64,000 nucleotides of DNA from Geobacter sp. (GCA_003314535.1 POSG01000016.1:1-64000), one strand, 5' to 3'. Shown: positions 26,837 to 35,144, counted from the stretch's first letter. Made by a program: numbers and translations. Notes: generated by a model from the letters alone, not told the origin.

Positions 26837-29505
26837 TTTGCCCTCCTGGCGCTGTTCGCGTCCATCAGTCGGTCATACAGGGATCTCGCGGCAGCGGCTT
26901 CCGGGAACCCTCCCATCTGGAGGGCTTTCCTCAGGCTTGCCGTTGCCCCGTTCCGGTCTCCCGTGTCCCTGCAGGCTATGGCAAGATGATAGTGAACCGT
27001 GGGGTTGGCGGGCAGCTGGAGCGCCGCGGCAGCAAGCAGTTTTTTCGCTTCAGCCGGCCGACCGTTTTTCAAAAGCGTGTAACCGAGCGTGTCCATGACC
27101 ATGGGATTGCCGGGTTCCAGTTTATAGGCCGTAAAAGCAAGCCTCAAGGCTTCTTTCAGGTCACCATATCCGTCAGCGTAAAGGTATGCCAGATTGTTCA
27201 GGGAAGGAACGTGATGTTCCGATTTTTCCAAGGCCTCCTTGTAGTTTCCGACAGCTTCACGCTTTTTCCCCATCCTTTCCAGAATAGCGCCGCGTGCATA
27301 ATAAGCCGGCGCAAAATCCGGATTTCTCTTCAGCGCCTCGGCAAAATAGCCCATGGCCGATGCGCCATCCCCTTTCTTGGCATAGAGGTTCCCCAGAACA
27401 AGGGGAGGAACGGGATTGCTGGCATCGACTCTTGCACCTGTTTTCATTTCCGCGATGGCCCGGTTCACATCGTTCCGGCTTTCGTAAACCGAAGCCAGCA
27501 TGATGTAGCCCGAAGCCGAGGCAGGCTTCAAGGTTATGGCACGCCTCGCATTTTCCAAAGCCTTGGGATAATCCTTCATCGCCACGTAGGCTCCGATCTT
27601 CATGGGCAGTCCCCGATCAGGTTCAACCGACTCCAGATCATTGAAGGCGTTGATCGCTTTCTTGTATTTTTTCATGCCCATGAGGATTCTGCCCTTCAAC
27701 TCAAGTGCGTCTGCATTGCGCGGGCTCGACTTGATTGCCTCGTCCAGAACCTCCAGGGCCCGGTCATTGTCTTTTTTCCTCAGGTGGTAGTTTGCAAGTA
27801 CAAGGTAAGCCGCCGGATCCTTTGTGTCCTTGGCCCTTGAAAGGAATTGCAGCGCCTCCCTGTCATTTCCCTTGAGCTGGTAGATTGCGGCGGAACTCAA
27901 AAGCGCCCTCACATTCCCCGGAAACCTGCCCAGAACCGCCTGGTACTCGGCAAGCGCCCTGCCATAATCTCCAAATGCCGCGTAATAGTTCGCCAAGTTG
28001 AAATAGGTCGGGAGGAACGCCGGGTCCATGGCCTTCGCTTTTGCCAGATAGTTGAGCCCATCAGCCTGTTTCCCCTGCAGGAACATGATCCTCGCCATGT
28101 TGTTGTACAGGGGGGAATCACTCTTCGTGCCGTTCAATCCCTCGCGGGTAACTGAAAGGGCTTTGGCGAATTCGTTGCGGCGGATGTGATAGGACGAAAG
28201 CAGGAGCCTGGTGTTCAGGATATCGGGGGCAACCCGGACCGCGGTAGTAAGCTCGGTCTCCGCTTCCCTTTCCTTTCCCTTGCCGAACAGCAGAAGGCCC
28301 TTTTTCACATGGGCATCCGCCATTTTGGGATCCAGCTCCGTTGCCCTTGTGAGCTCTTTCATTCCTTCTTCGTACATGCCCTTGGCAAGATACGCGCTGC
28401 CCAGCAGGTTGTGGGCCAGGGCATTCCTGCTGTCGATCTGCAGGACCTTGTTGATTTCGGCAATGGAATCGTCAACGCGCTTTTGCCTCAGGAGAATAAC
28501 GGCCGTAAGCAGACGAGCTCTTGCAAAAGAAGGGTTGCGATCAAGTATGGTGCGGAATTGGCTGAGGGCGCTTTCCATGTCGCCAAGGCCGAACGAACTG
28601 AGGCCCAGGAAGTAATAAGCCTCAATGGTCGGGCTTATTTTATTGGATGCCTGGAGCAGGTTCACCGCTTCCGCGTAATTCTTCAAGCGGTAATTGATGA
28701 TTCCCTTCAGCCGATACCCATCCGCCTGTTTCGGAAACTTCTCCATCAGTGAAGCTGCAATTTTGTCAGCTTTGTCTGACCGGCCCCTTTCTAGGTAAAG
28801 GAGCCCACTCTTGTACAAAGCCTGCGTATCAGACGGATAAAGCTGTGCAATTTTCTGGTAGACAGCGTTTGCAGCATCGGTATTGCCGCCTGCAATCTCG
28901 GCGGCTGCCAGGATGTAATATGCCCTCTGGTTTCTGGGCTCTTTCTTCAGAACCTGGCTGATCAATCCCCTGGCATCCTTCATCCTGCCGGTAGCTGCAT
29001 AGAGGCTTGCCAGTTCCAATTGCGATGACGAACGGCCCGGTTCAGCCTGCAAAGCCTTGAGCAGATAGCCTTCAGCCTCTGCAGACTTGTTGCCGGAGAT
29101 GTAGGCGATGCCGACAGCCTCAAGAGCTTCAGCCGAGCCCGGATTATCTTTCAGAAGGTCCTGTGCCGCCGTGATGGCCAGATCCGGTTTGTTTAGGCGG
29201 ACGTACAGCTTTGCCAGGTTCAGCTTGAGCCCCGGGAAAGCAGGCCTCTGCCGGACGATTTTCTGGAATTCCTTCTCAGCCTGTTCATATTTTCCGGCGC
29301 CCATGTAAGCTACTGCAAGCTGATAACGCGCATCGAGGTAATTCTGGTCCTTTTCCAGTGCGTTCTTCAACAGAACTATGGCTCCGCCGGGATTGCCCTG
29401 CTTGATCTTTTCCAGCCCTTCGGAGTAAAGCTCCTCCTTGGTCTTGGATTTACAAGCCGCAAGACAGGCAACAAGCAAAACCAGTATCATGAGACGCCTA
29501 TACAA
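26833..29505 (-). CDS. prsT: XrtA/PEP-CTERM system TPR lipoprotein PrsT
   Basis: An about 890-residue TPR protein. The N-terminus has a lipobox (LVACLAACKS), so it is predicted to be lipidated and periplasm-facing. More than twenty 34-residue TPR units follow, each ending in A..Y..AL..DP-like patterns (for example GKYEQAEKEFQKIVRQRP). PrsT is the scaffold-like member of exosortase A loci; its partners are unknown. The frame extends to 29541, overlapping the upstream gene, but TTG 29505 has GGAGG eight bases before it and places two arginines just before the hydrophobic core, as a signal peptide needs. It overlaps the upstream gene by eight bases. Confidence 0.92.
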   Translation of the reverse strand: MYRRLMILVLLVACLAACKSKTKEELYSEGLEKIKQGNPGGAIVLLKNALEKDQNYLDARYQLAVAYMGAGKYEQAEKEFQKIVRQRPAFPGLKLNLAKLYVRLNKPDLAITAAQDLLKDNPGSAEALEAVGIAYISGNKSAEAEGYLLKALQAEPGRSSSQLELASLYAATGRMKDARGLISQVLKKEPRNQRAYYILAAAEIAGGNTDAANAVYQKIAQLYPSDTQALYKSGLLYLERGRSDKADKIAASLMEKFPKQADGYRLKGIINYRLKNYAEAVNLLQASNKISPTIEAYYFLGLSSFGLGDMESALSQFRTILDRNPSFARARLLTAVILLRQKRVDDSIAEINKVLQIDSRNALAHNLLGSAYLAKGMYEEGMKELTRATELDPKMADAHVKKGLLLFGKGKEREAETELTTAVRVAPDILNTRLLLSSYHIRRNEFAKALSVTREGLNGTKSDSPLYNNMARIMFLQGKQADGLNYLAKAKAMDPAFLPTYFNLANYYAAFGDYGRALAEYQAVLGRFPGNVRALLSSAAIYQLKGNDREALQFLSRAKDTKDPAAYLVLANYHLRKKDNDRALEVLDEAIKSSPRNADALELKGRILMGMKKYKKAINAFNDLESVEPDRGLPMKIGAYVAMKDYPKALENARRAITLKPASASGYIMLASVYESRNDVNRAIAEMKTGARVDASNPVPPLVLGNLYAKKGDGASAMGYFAEALKRNPDFAPAYYARGAILERMGKKREAVGNYKEALEKSEHHVPSLNNLAYLYADGYGDLKEALRLAFTAYKLEPGNPMVMDTLGYTLLKNGRPAEAKKLLAAAALQLPANPTVHYHLAIACRDTGDRNGATASLRKALQMGGFPEAAAARSLYDRLMDANSARRAK

Positions 29506-29884
29506 GTCGGTATCCTCCATTGCAATATATGTCTTCTTCATTCATCAACAGCTTGACCAGCGAGGTAAACCTAGAATAATCGATAGGTTTGACCATACAG
29601 TACGAATGGCTCAAACCCTCGAGAATATCGATTATATCCCTCCCCACATGATCACAGAGAATGATGACCGGCATGGTGAGACCTTTCAGTCTGTCCATCA
29701 TAGACTTGCCATATGGATAACTTGCGATGACCAAGGCGGCATCATGCATTCTTTCCGTTGAAACTGCCTGGTCGTCCCCTTCAAGGGTTACAGCGCGAAA
29801 CCCCTCCATTTCAAGAATGGACGAGCAGACCTGGGAAAAACCGGCTTCATCGATGATGACAATTTTATCCTCACGTGTAAGCAT
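29498..29884 (-). CDS. Degenerate receiver-domain protein, first gene of the EPS operon
   Basis: The 128-residue protein folds like a lone CheY receiver: KIVIIDEAGFSQVCSSILEMEGF for strand 1 and helix 1, PVIILCDH for strand 4, and CMVKPIDY with the conserved strand-5 lysine. The acidic pocket is incomplete. The strand-3 position, which should read D-x-x-M/P, is AALVIASYPYGK with no aspartate, so phosphorylation by the usual route is unlikely. A pseudo-receiver acting by protein contact, perhaps on the regulator at 30527, is a guess. The sigma-54 promoter at 29900-29914 predicts a transcript start only about four bases before this ATG, and no ribosome site is visible. Confidence 0.75.
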   Translation of the reverse strand: MLTREDKIVIIDEAGFSQVCSSILEMEGFRAVTLEGDDQAVSTERMHDAALVIASYPYGKSMMDRLKGLTMPVIILCDHVGRDIIDILEGLSHSYCMVKPIDYSRFTSLVKLLMNEEDIYCNGGYRLV

Positions 29885-29899
29885 AACCAGATGAATAAA

Positions 29900-29914
29900 G
29901 CAACTTCAATGCCA
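29900..29914 (-). promoter_or_regulatory. Sigma-54 (RpoN) promoter of the EPS operon
   Basis: On the minus strand the sequence reads TGGCAT-TGAAG-TTGC followed by T, with GG and GC ten bases apart, which matches the -24/-12 consensus (TGGCAY-N5-TTGCW). The predicted start lies near 29888. It needs an enhancer-binding activator; an NtrC-type one is encoded 600 bases upstream. Confidence 0.8.
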
Positions 29915-30147
29915 CGCGGAAGGCGCTTTAATTAAAAGCAGTTCAATTTTGCCAAGTTTTGAGAAAGCGGCCACAAAGAACGAGAAAAATCGACGGAACC
30001 GGTTTCTTAAGCATAACAGCTATAAAAAAAACTGAAAGGATTAAACCATTTGACTTAAGCCAGAATTGCCTTTTTATGCGACTAACATGTGACATACATT
30101 TTAGCCGAAATTATTGCAAATGGCTGTTATTCGTGCTATCGCATAGT

Positions 30148-30160
30148 GTATGGATACCCA
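30148..30160. other. Partial fourth copy of the EPS upstream repeat
   Basis: TGTATGGATACCC shares ATGGATAC with the three full repeats at 30286-30420 but lacks the second half. It may be a decayed site or chance. The rest of 29915-30526 (about 610 bases) holds no gene that I can support. Confidence 0.25.
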
Positions 30161-30285
30161 AAAGACTTCATGGCATAATTTCGACCCGACGGCCCTGGGG
30201 GCCGAATTCTTGAAATGTTGCCTCTCCGTCAAGTGATACGGCTGACACACATCGCAGGACGAGGAATAGTGAACTCAGGATATTA

Positions 30286-30302
30286 TGTATCCATTGGAAA
30301 CA
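30286..30302 (+). promoter_or_regulatory. Candidate enhancer site, copy 1 (EPS operon)
   Basis: TGTATCCATTGGAAACA fits TGTA-N4-TT-N4-ACA. It lies about 372 bases upstream of the -24 element and is inverted relative to copies 2 and 3. Confidence 0.6.
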
Positions 30303-30341
30303 GCCACCCGGCAACATGGCCCTGAAAACGGCCAAACATTG

Positions 30342-30358
30342 TGTGTCCAATGGCTACA
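30342..30358 (-). promoter_or_regulatory. Candidate enhancer site, copy 2 (EPS operon)
   Basis: Read on the minus strand it is TGTAGCCATTGGACACA, 15 of 17 identical to copy 1. Centre-to-centre spacing from copy 1 is 56 bases. Confidence 0.6.
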
Positions 30359-30403
30359 GTATATTGCAATAGTTGTAACTCGTGGGGGTTACGCAAAAAG
30401 ATG

Positions 30404-30420
30404 TGTTTCTAATGGATACA
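30404..30420 (-). promoter_or_regulatory. Candidate enhancer site, copy 3 (EPS operon)
   Basis: Read on the minus strand it is TGTATCCATTAGAAACA, 16 of 17 identical to copy 1. Spacing from copy 2 is 62 bases. Between copies 2 and 3 lies a further inverted repeat, GTAAC-N8-GTTAC, at about 30374-30391. Confidence 0.6.
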
Positions 30421-30526
30421 ATGCCGGATACGGCAGTGGGAAAAAGATTGACTTCTTGTCGGGAAAATCCCGGAGGAGCCGACAGAAGTGCCGCCCTCCC
30501 CTCAACCCAAGGTTCTCCTCACGAGA

Positions 30527-31882
30527 TCAACCGATCTCTTTCAACCTCTTGTAGAGAGCCTTCCTGGATATCCCCAGCAATTCCGCAGCTTTAGATTTGT
30601 TGCCCTTGACTTCCGCAAGGGCAGTCCGCACAGCCTCCATTTCCATCTCCCTGAGCGGCCTGACGATGGAGGCTTCCCGAACTGTGCGAACTGTGCGCAA
30701 GCGCATTTCATCTGGAAGGTCCCGAACTGTGATGGTTTTGCCCTTTGCAAGGACAGCAGCACGCTCGATGATGTTCCTCAGCTGGCGGATGTTCCCCGGC
30801 CAGTCAAAATGCTGAAAAATGTCCATGACTTCGCCGGAAACTTGCAGGGATTTCATTTCCCTGGCACAGTACTCCTTGACAAATTCCGCGGTCAGCAAGG
30901 GTATGTCATCCTTCCTTTCGCGCAAAGGCGGGACTTTGATGTTCACTACATTGATCCTGTAATAAAGATCTTCCCTGAACTGACCGGCCTTGATTTCGTG
31001 GGCCAGGTCCCGATTGGTGGAGCTGATGAGCCGGAAATTCACCGGTATTTTCTTGTTGCTCCCCAGCCTCTCGATCTCCTTTTCCTGCAGGACCCTCAGC
31101 AGTTTTGCCTGGAGCTGCAACTCCAGTTCTCCAATTTCGTCCAGGAACACGGTGCCGTCAGCCGCCTCTTCAAAGCGTCCGATCCGGCGGGCGGTCGCGC
31201 CGGTGAAGGCGCCCTTCTCATAACCGAAAAGCTCCGATTCCAGCAGGCCGCTCGGCATTGCAGCGCAGTTGACCGCCACGAACGGCTTCCCTTTCCTGGT
31301 GCTCTGGAAATGAAGCGAGCGTGCTATCAATTCCTTGCCGGTTCCCGTTTCACCGCAAATGAGCACGCTGCTGATCGAATCCTTCACTGCATTAATGGTC
31401 TCGAAAATCTTGACCAGCTCGGTTGCCTTGCCAATAATCCGCCCTTCTTGCTCATCGAGCCCCAGCCTGCTCTTCAGGCTTTCGATCTCTTTCTTCAGGA
31501 GACGCTGCTCAAGGGCACGCGCCAGGATGCCTTTCAGTTTCGCGTAATCGGGCGGTTTGATGAAATAGTAAAATGCGCCCTGCGTTATTGCGTGGACGGC
31601 AGAGTCCACTGTGCCGTAGGCAGTAAGAAATATAACCGGGATATCCGGATGATTCTCCGCAATGTATTCAAAAAGTTGCATCCCGTCACGATCCGGCATT
31701 TTCATATCTGTGATCACCACGTCGATGTCATCGCGGGCGATTATGCCGAGAGCGCCATTATAATCCATGGCTTCGCGCACATTGTACCCCTCCTCCTTCA
31801 ATATGGCGGAGAGCACCCTCAAGGCGTTCTGCTCATCATCCACTATCAATATGCGACCACTCTTGCCGCCACCCATTCCCAT
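30527..31882 (-). CDS. Sigma-54-dependent response regulator (NtrC family)
   Basis: The 451-residue protein has the full three-domain plan. The receiver carries the phospho-acceptor Asp59 (VVITDMKMPD) and Lys109 (FIKPPDY). The AAA+ domain has Walker A GETGTGKE (177-184), the sigma-54 contact loop GAFTGA (224-229) and VFLDEIGEL. The C-terminal Fis-type helix-turn-helix ends GNKSKAAELLGISRKALYKR. It should activate sigma-54 promoters after phosphorylation, most likely by the kinase at 32165. It lies directly upstream of the EPS operon in the same direction, with the repeated 17-bp sites in between, so it is the natural candidate activator. It could be a PrsR counterpart, but I did not name it. 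Confidence 0.93.
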   Translation of the reverse strand: MGMGGGKSGRILIVDDEQNALRVLSAILKEEGYNVREAMDYNGALGIIARDDIDVVITDMKMPDRDGMQLFEYIAENHPDIPVIFLTAYGTVDSAVHAITQGAFYYFIKPPDYAKLKGILARALEQRLLKKEIESLKSRLGLDEQEGRIIGKATELVKIFETINAVKDSISSVLICGETGTGKELIARSLHFQSTRKGKPFVAVNCAAMPSGLLESELFGYEKGAFTGATARRIGRFEEAADGTVFLDEIGELELQLQAKLLRVLQEKEIERLGSNKKIPVNFRLISSTNRDLAHEIKAGQFREDLYYRINVVNIKVPPLRERKDDIPLLTAEFVKEYCAREMKSLQVSGEVMDIFQHFDWPGNIRQLRNIIERAAVLAKGKTITVRDLPDEMRLRTVRTVREASIVRPLREMEMEAVRTALAEVKGNKSKAAELLGISRKALYKRLKEIG

Positions 31883-31952
31883 ATTCCCTCGCCATGAAGT
31901 ATATTAAAAGGAATCATTCCCCAGCCAATCTTTCAGGAATTGCAAAGTTTAA

Positions 31953-32059
31953 CCCCCTCACCCGGGCTTTGCCCACCCTCTCCCTTGAGGGAGAGGGCAT
32001 GCTGCGAAACCCTTCTCCATTGAGGGAGAAGGTGGCCTCAAGGGCCGGATGAGGGGGGC
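31953..32059. repeat. Double-hairpin intergenic repeat, copy 1
   Basis: CCCCCTCACCCGG opens and GGATGAGGGGGGC closes the element. Inside are the palindromes CCCTCTCCCTTGAGGGAGAGGG and CCTTCTCCATTGAGGGAGAAGG. The same design occurs at 35037 and 52203. It fills most of the 280-base gap between kinase and regulator. Confidence 0.8.
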
Positions 32060-32164
32060 AATGGATGCAAGATCTACAGCCGTTTTGATTTGCAGCTGTA
32101 ATTCTCCCTTATTTATGGGAGAAATTTTCGAGGTCAAGATACCGGTCAGCATATGATGCCGGGT

Positions 32165-33178
32165 TCATGGAGCAGCAACGGGCACCAGGATCCTCACCCT
32201 TGTTCCCGAATTCCTCCTGCTGTCGATTTCCAGCTGACCCCCGTGATATTGGACGACTTCGCGCGTGATGAACAGACCGAATCCTCTTCCAGAAGTTTTC
32301 CTGCTTTCCTGCGACCCACCGGAAATGCCTTGCAGGCTTGACCTGTTCATCCCGTTACCGTTATCCGATATCTCTATGGCAACATATTCCCTGTCGTCAT
32401 GCTGGACCTGATCGGCTGATACAGTGATCGCCCCTCCTGCTTCAAGAGCCTCGATCGAATTATTGATCACGTTCAGGACGGCATGCTCGAAAAGGCACTC
32501 GTCAGCCTTGATCAAAGGCAGCTCTTTCAACTCACTGCTGATCGAAATATTCTTGGTTGTTGCCTGCAGGCTTACCAGGGCGATAATCTTTCTCAGCATT
32601 GCAGGGATATCGACCCAGGAAAACTCCGATTCAACCAGGGAAGTGCTGAGAAATTTCGTCACGAACCTGTCGAGCTTGGAAATTTCATCTTCTATTATAT
32701 TCATGAATTCAACAAGACCGGGATCCGCGCGGTATTTCCCTTTCAAATAGACAGCTGCGCCTTTGATTGCATTGAGCGGGCTTCTCACTCCATGGGCAAG
32801 GGTCACTGATTTTTTGCCCATTTCCAGAGTGTCCTGCTCCGCTCGCCGGCAATCCAGGACCGTGCAGTGCGTAAAGCAGTCAGTCCGAACCTCTGCACCC
32901 ACAATTTCGAGTTTTTCGTCCGATACCGGACTGACCGTAATGTCGCCGCTTGCGCAACCGAATACGCACAATGCAATGTAATCTTTGAAGGTACGTGGGC
33001 GGCCATCCAGAATCACCATTTCTACCGCATCCGCATTATTGTGCAAAATCCTCGGGACTACGTCGTAATAGGGGACTCCGATATATTTCGAGCCACCTGT
33101 TCCCCGGGAAGGCTCTCCTTTCATTTCCCATGAAACAATCACGAGGTTTTTGTCGACAACAAATTTGTATCCGTCCAT
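32165..33178 (-). CDS. Soluble sensor histidine kinase (NtrB-like)
   Basis: From ATG 33178 (GAGGAG nine bases upstream) the product is 337 residues without membrane helices. A PAS-like N-terminal region of about 110 residues with several cysteines (for example CVFGCASG) is followed by the H-box TLAHGVRSPLNAIKG, with phospho-acceptor His near 129. The catalytic domain has the N-box NVINNSIEAL, G1 ISDNGNGM and G2 GRGFGLFITREV. It is the evident partner of the adjacent sigma-54 regulator. The lack of membrane segments separates it from the large membrane-bound PrsK kinase usual in XrtA loci. Confidence 0.9.
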   Translation of the reverse strand: MDGYKFVVDKNLVIVSWEMKGEPSRGTGGSKYIGVPYYDVVPRILHNNADAVEMVILDGRPRTFKDYIALCVFGCASGDITVSPVSDEKLEIVGAEVRTDCFTHCTVLDCRRAEQDTLEMGKKSVTLAHGVRSPLNAIKGAAVYLKGKYRADPGLVEFMNIIEDEISKLDRFVTKFLSTSLVESEFSWVDIPAMLRKIIALVSLQATTKNISISSELKELPLIKADECLFEHAVLNVINNSIEALEAGGAITVSADQVQHDDREYVAIEISDNGNGMNRSSLQGISGGSQESRKTSGRGFGLFITREVVQYHGGQLEIDSRRNSGTRVRILVPVAAP

Positions 33179-33547
33179 GCGGTAGCACTCCTCTGCCGCA
33201 ACAAACAAAGAATCACAAATGCTGCATTCCCGGGATCAGGCAAACAGCAGGTTCCCCTGCAACCCAGGTCAAGATCGGCGCCGTGTTTTCAGATCGTGTC
33301 CCGTTCTTGTGGCCGTAAAAGAAAAAGCTTCCACTAAATTGAAGCAGAATCGAAACAGACAGCTGAGACCTGTCAAGCGGGCTAAGCCGGGGAAGGGGTT
33401 GGAAAAACCCTTGCATCAACAAATATATTTAATTAAACCATTTACTGCTCACAGATTTTTTTGTCTACACTAATTTTATCAGTTTGTCAAAGACAATTAC
33501 CCGGAGCAATTAGCAAATCATCAGGGATATTTCGGAATTTCCCCAAG

Positions 33548-33702
33548 CTTCCAATACCGATGCTCTCGCAAAAAGTCCCGGGGAGCATCTGCTCGATATT
33601 CCCGTGGAAACGGAAATCCCGGAATTTTAGTGCATTACACGAACCCAGGATACCCGCTTTCACGTGAATGACGGCTTCTTGCGGATGCACCAATATTGAA
33701 GG
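33548..33702. repeat. MITE-like element with 28-bp terminal inverted repeats
   Basis: CTTCCAATACCGATGCTCTC at the left end is mirrored by CCTTCAATATTGGTGCATCC read backwards from the right end, both continuing to CGCAA-AAG-like sequence. Inside is a nested palindrome (ATTCCCGTGGAAACGG and, inverted, ATTCACGTGAAAGCGG). No transposase is present. The surrounding 33179-33864 stretch holds no other feature I can support apart from start-site signals of the flanking genes. Confidence 0.6.
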
Positions 33703-33864
33703 TTATCATACACGATATACTGCGTGACCTGAAAGAAAAAGAGAAAAACGCGATGGCAGCGGATTATTTTGTTCATCAATGCGCTGTTGTAATGTACATT
33801 ATCTTATTCTGGGAATCGAGAGGTTCGGGAAGAAAAACAGACTGTGGACGAAGAGGTGGAACGA

Positions 33865-34317
33865 ATGGCGCTTGGCTGGGAACATGTCGGGAAAAGTCCA
33901 ATCACACTGGTCAGGGAGGAGCTGGCTCGAAGGTATATCAAGTGCAGGCAGGTCAACGAAACATTTGTCAACTATGACATTCTGGTGGATATCGAAGAAG
34001 AACCGCAGGAACTGGCTGTCGAAGTCATTTTCAGGAACAACAGCCTTTTCTTCATGGCCGATCTGCTGATCGAATGCCCGGACGATATGGAGATTCTCGC
34101 CAATGTGGCAAGCATTGCTTACGATCTGTATATGCGCGAGCAGCCTTTCTACGGCAGAATACTGGTAAAAGACGAAAAGACCTATTACCAGCTGAATCAC
34201 ATCCTGGGCGATCCGAGCCTTCTTGACCCGGCCATGGTTGCACTTCTCCTGGACCTGGTGCAAACGGAGATATTGGAAATCATTGCCGAGGAATATGCCG
34301 GGGAGCAGGGAGAATGA
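33865..34317 (+). CDS. Small acidic protein of unknown function
   Basis: I do not recognise this 150-residue protein. It is acidic, with no signal peptide or membrane segment. It alternates strand-like stretches (NYDILVDIEEEPQELAVEVIF, FYGRILVKDEKTYYQL) with helices (VALLLDLVQTEILEIIAEEYA), an alpha/beta layout. ATG 33865 is chosen because GAGGTGG precedes it; a GTG at 33844 lies in frame without a ribosome site. Codon use matches the neighbours. It is the only plus-strand gene before 59 kb and is divergent from the kinase gene, so the two may share the 690-base control region. A shared strong hairpin separates it from the next convergent gene. Confidence 0.6.
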   Translation: MALGWEHVGKSPITLVREELARRYIKCRQVNETFVNYDILVDIEEEPQELAVEVIFRNNSLFFMADLLIECPDDMEILANVASIAYDLYMREQPFYGRILVKDEKTYYQLNHILGDPSLLDPAMVALLLDLVQTEILEIIAEEYAGEQGE

Positions 34318-34338
34318 ACCATTCCCGCTCCCCGGCAT
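34295..34338. terminator. Bidirectional hairpin terminator between convergent genes
   Basis: ATGCCGGGGAGC pairs with GCTCCCCGGCAT, with an inner GGGA/TCCC pair. It overlaps the end of the acidic protein gene and lies just after the secreted protein gene. The T-runs are weak. Confidence 0.55.
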
Positions 34339-34353
34339 ATCCTGGCGGGAAAC

Positions 34354-34803
34354 TTATTTATTATGCCCCTTGCCTTTCCCGTTGCCTTTCCCATGCCCCT
34401 TTCCGGGCCCGTCACCGGGACCGCCATGCAGCACCAAATCCCCCCTTTTGAGGGCATGGAACTCGGCTGAGCCGGGCTTGATGCCAAGACTCTTGGCAAT
34501 AACGCCCCATCCCTTCCCCCTGTTTGCCTTGTATACGGGCAGGACTTCCTCGGGAGAACGGTGGGACCACTGGCCGAGTTGGAAAACCAGGAATGCGTCG
34601 GCAGGCGCAGCCACCGCCCCTATCACTGCCTGCACCTGGGGCACGGGCACACCGAATTGGGCGCCGATCCTGGCCGAAAAACCGGGCAGGTCCACCCGGG
34701 CCTGGACATTCAGGTCGCCGATGAACGCATCGAGCCCGCCTCCTGCAAAAGCGGGTACGCAGAACAGGCCGACAACAAGCAACGCAATAACGAATCTTTT
34801 CAT
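34354..34803 (-). CDS. Secreted protein with a Gly-Lys-His-rich tail, unknown function
   Basis: From ATG 34803 (GGAGGAACAGG upstream) the product is 149 residues with the signal peptide MKRFVIALLVVGLFCVPAFA. The mature part has a helical domain (GGLDAFIGDLNVQARVDLPG, VPVPQVQAVIGAVAAPADAF) with the phrase GKGWGVIAKSLGIKPGS, then the tail GPGKGHGKGNGKGKGHNK. The tail is cationic and could bind polyanions or metals; this is a guess. I do not recognise a named family. It lies outside an operon, with its own ribosome site. Confidence 0.7.
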   Translation of the reverse strand: MKRFVIALLVVGLFCVPAFAGGGLDAFIGDLNVQARVDLPGFSARIGAQFGVPVPQVQAVIGAVAAPADAFLVFQLGQWSHRSPEEVLPVYKANRGKGWGVIAKSLGIKPGSAEFHALKRGDLVLHGGPGDGPGKGHGKGNGKGKGHNK

Positions 34804-35036
34804 CCTGTTCCTCCTCGAATAATCGATATTTGTCCGCATATGCCTTGTGACCGTCCGGCAAACCTTACACCAAAAGCCAAGAATGGGCAAGCCGGGCAAC
34901 AGTACGCAAAACAGCATATCTACCTATTCGGCAAAGCCGCCTGTGAACTTGAGGATTTTCATCCAGGAATTATGTCGTCCCCAAAAAGTCGTCATTTCGT
35001 TTTCTAACCAAAAGACTTTGGATCATATTCCTGCCT

Positions 35037-35144
35037 CCCCCTCATCCGGTCCGGCGGGCCACCTTCTCCCTCGATGGAGAAGGTAATGAAATGAAGCCCT
35101 CGCCATCAAGGGAGAGGGCGGGCGCAGGCCAGGTGAGGGGGGGC
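35037..35144. repeat. Double-hairpin intergenic repeat, copy 2
   Basis: CCCCTCATCCGG at one end and CAGGTGAGGGGGGGC at the other enclose CCTTCTCCCTCGATGGAGAAGG and GCCCTCGCCATCAAGGGAGAGGGC. It is inverted relative to the copies at 31953 and 52203. It lies in the 513-base gap 34804-35316, which otherwise holds only the terminator below. Confidence 0.8.

Noticed and set aside
30527-33178. Naming the two-component pair prsR and prsK
   Set aside because: The kinase lacks the membrane domain and size of PrsK, so a family-level name is safer.
33799-34338. Minus-strand frame of 179 codons opposite the small acidic protein
   Set aside because: The plus-strand frame has a ribosome site, a natural acidic composition and a terminator; the antisense frame has none.
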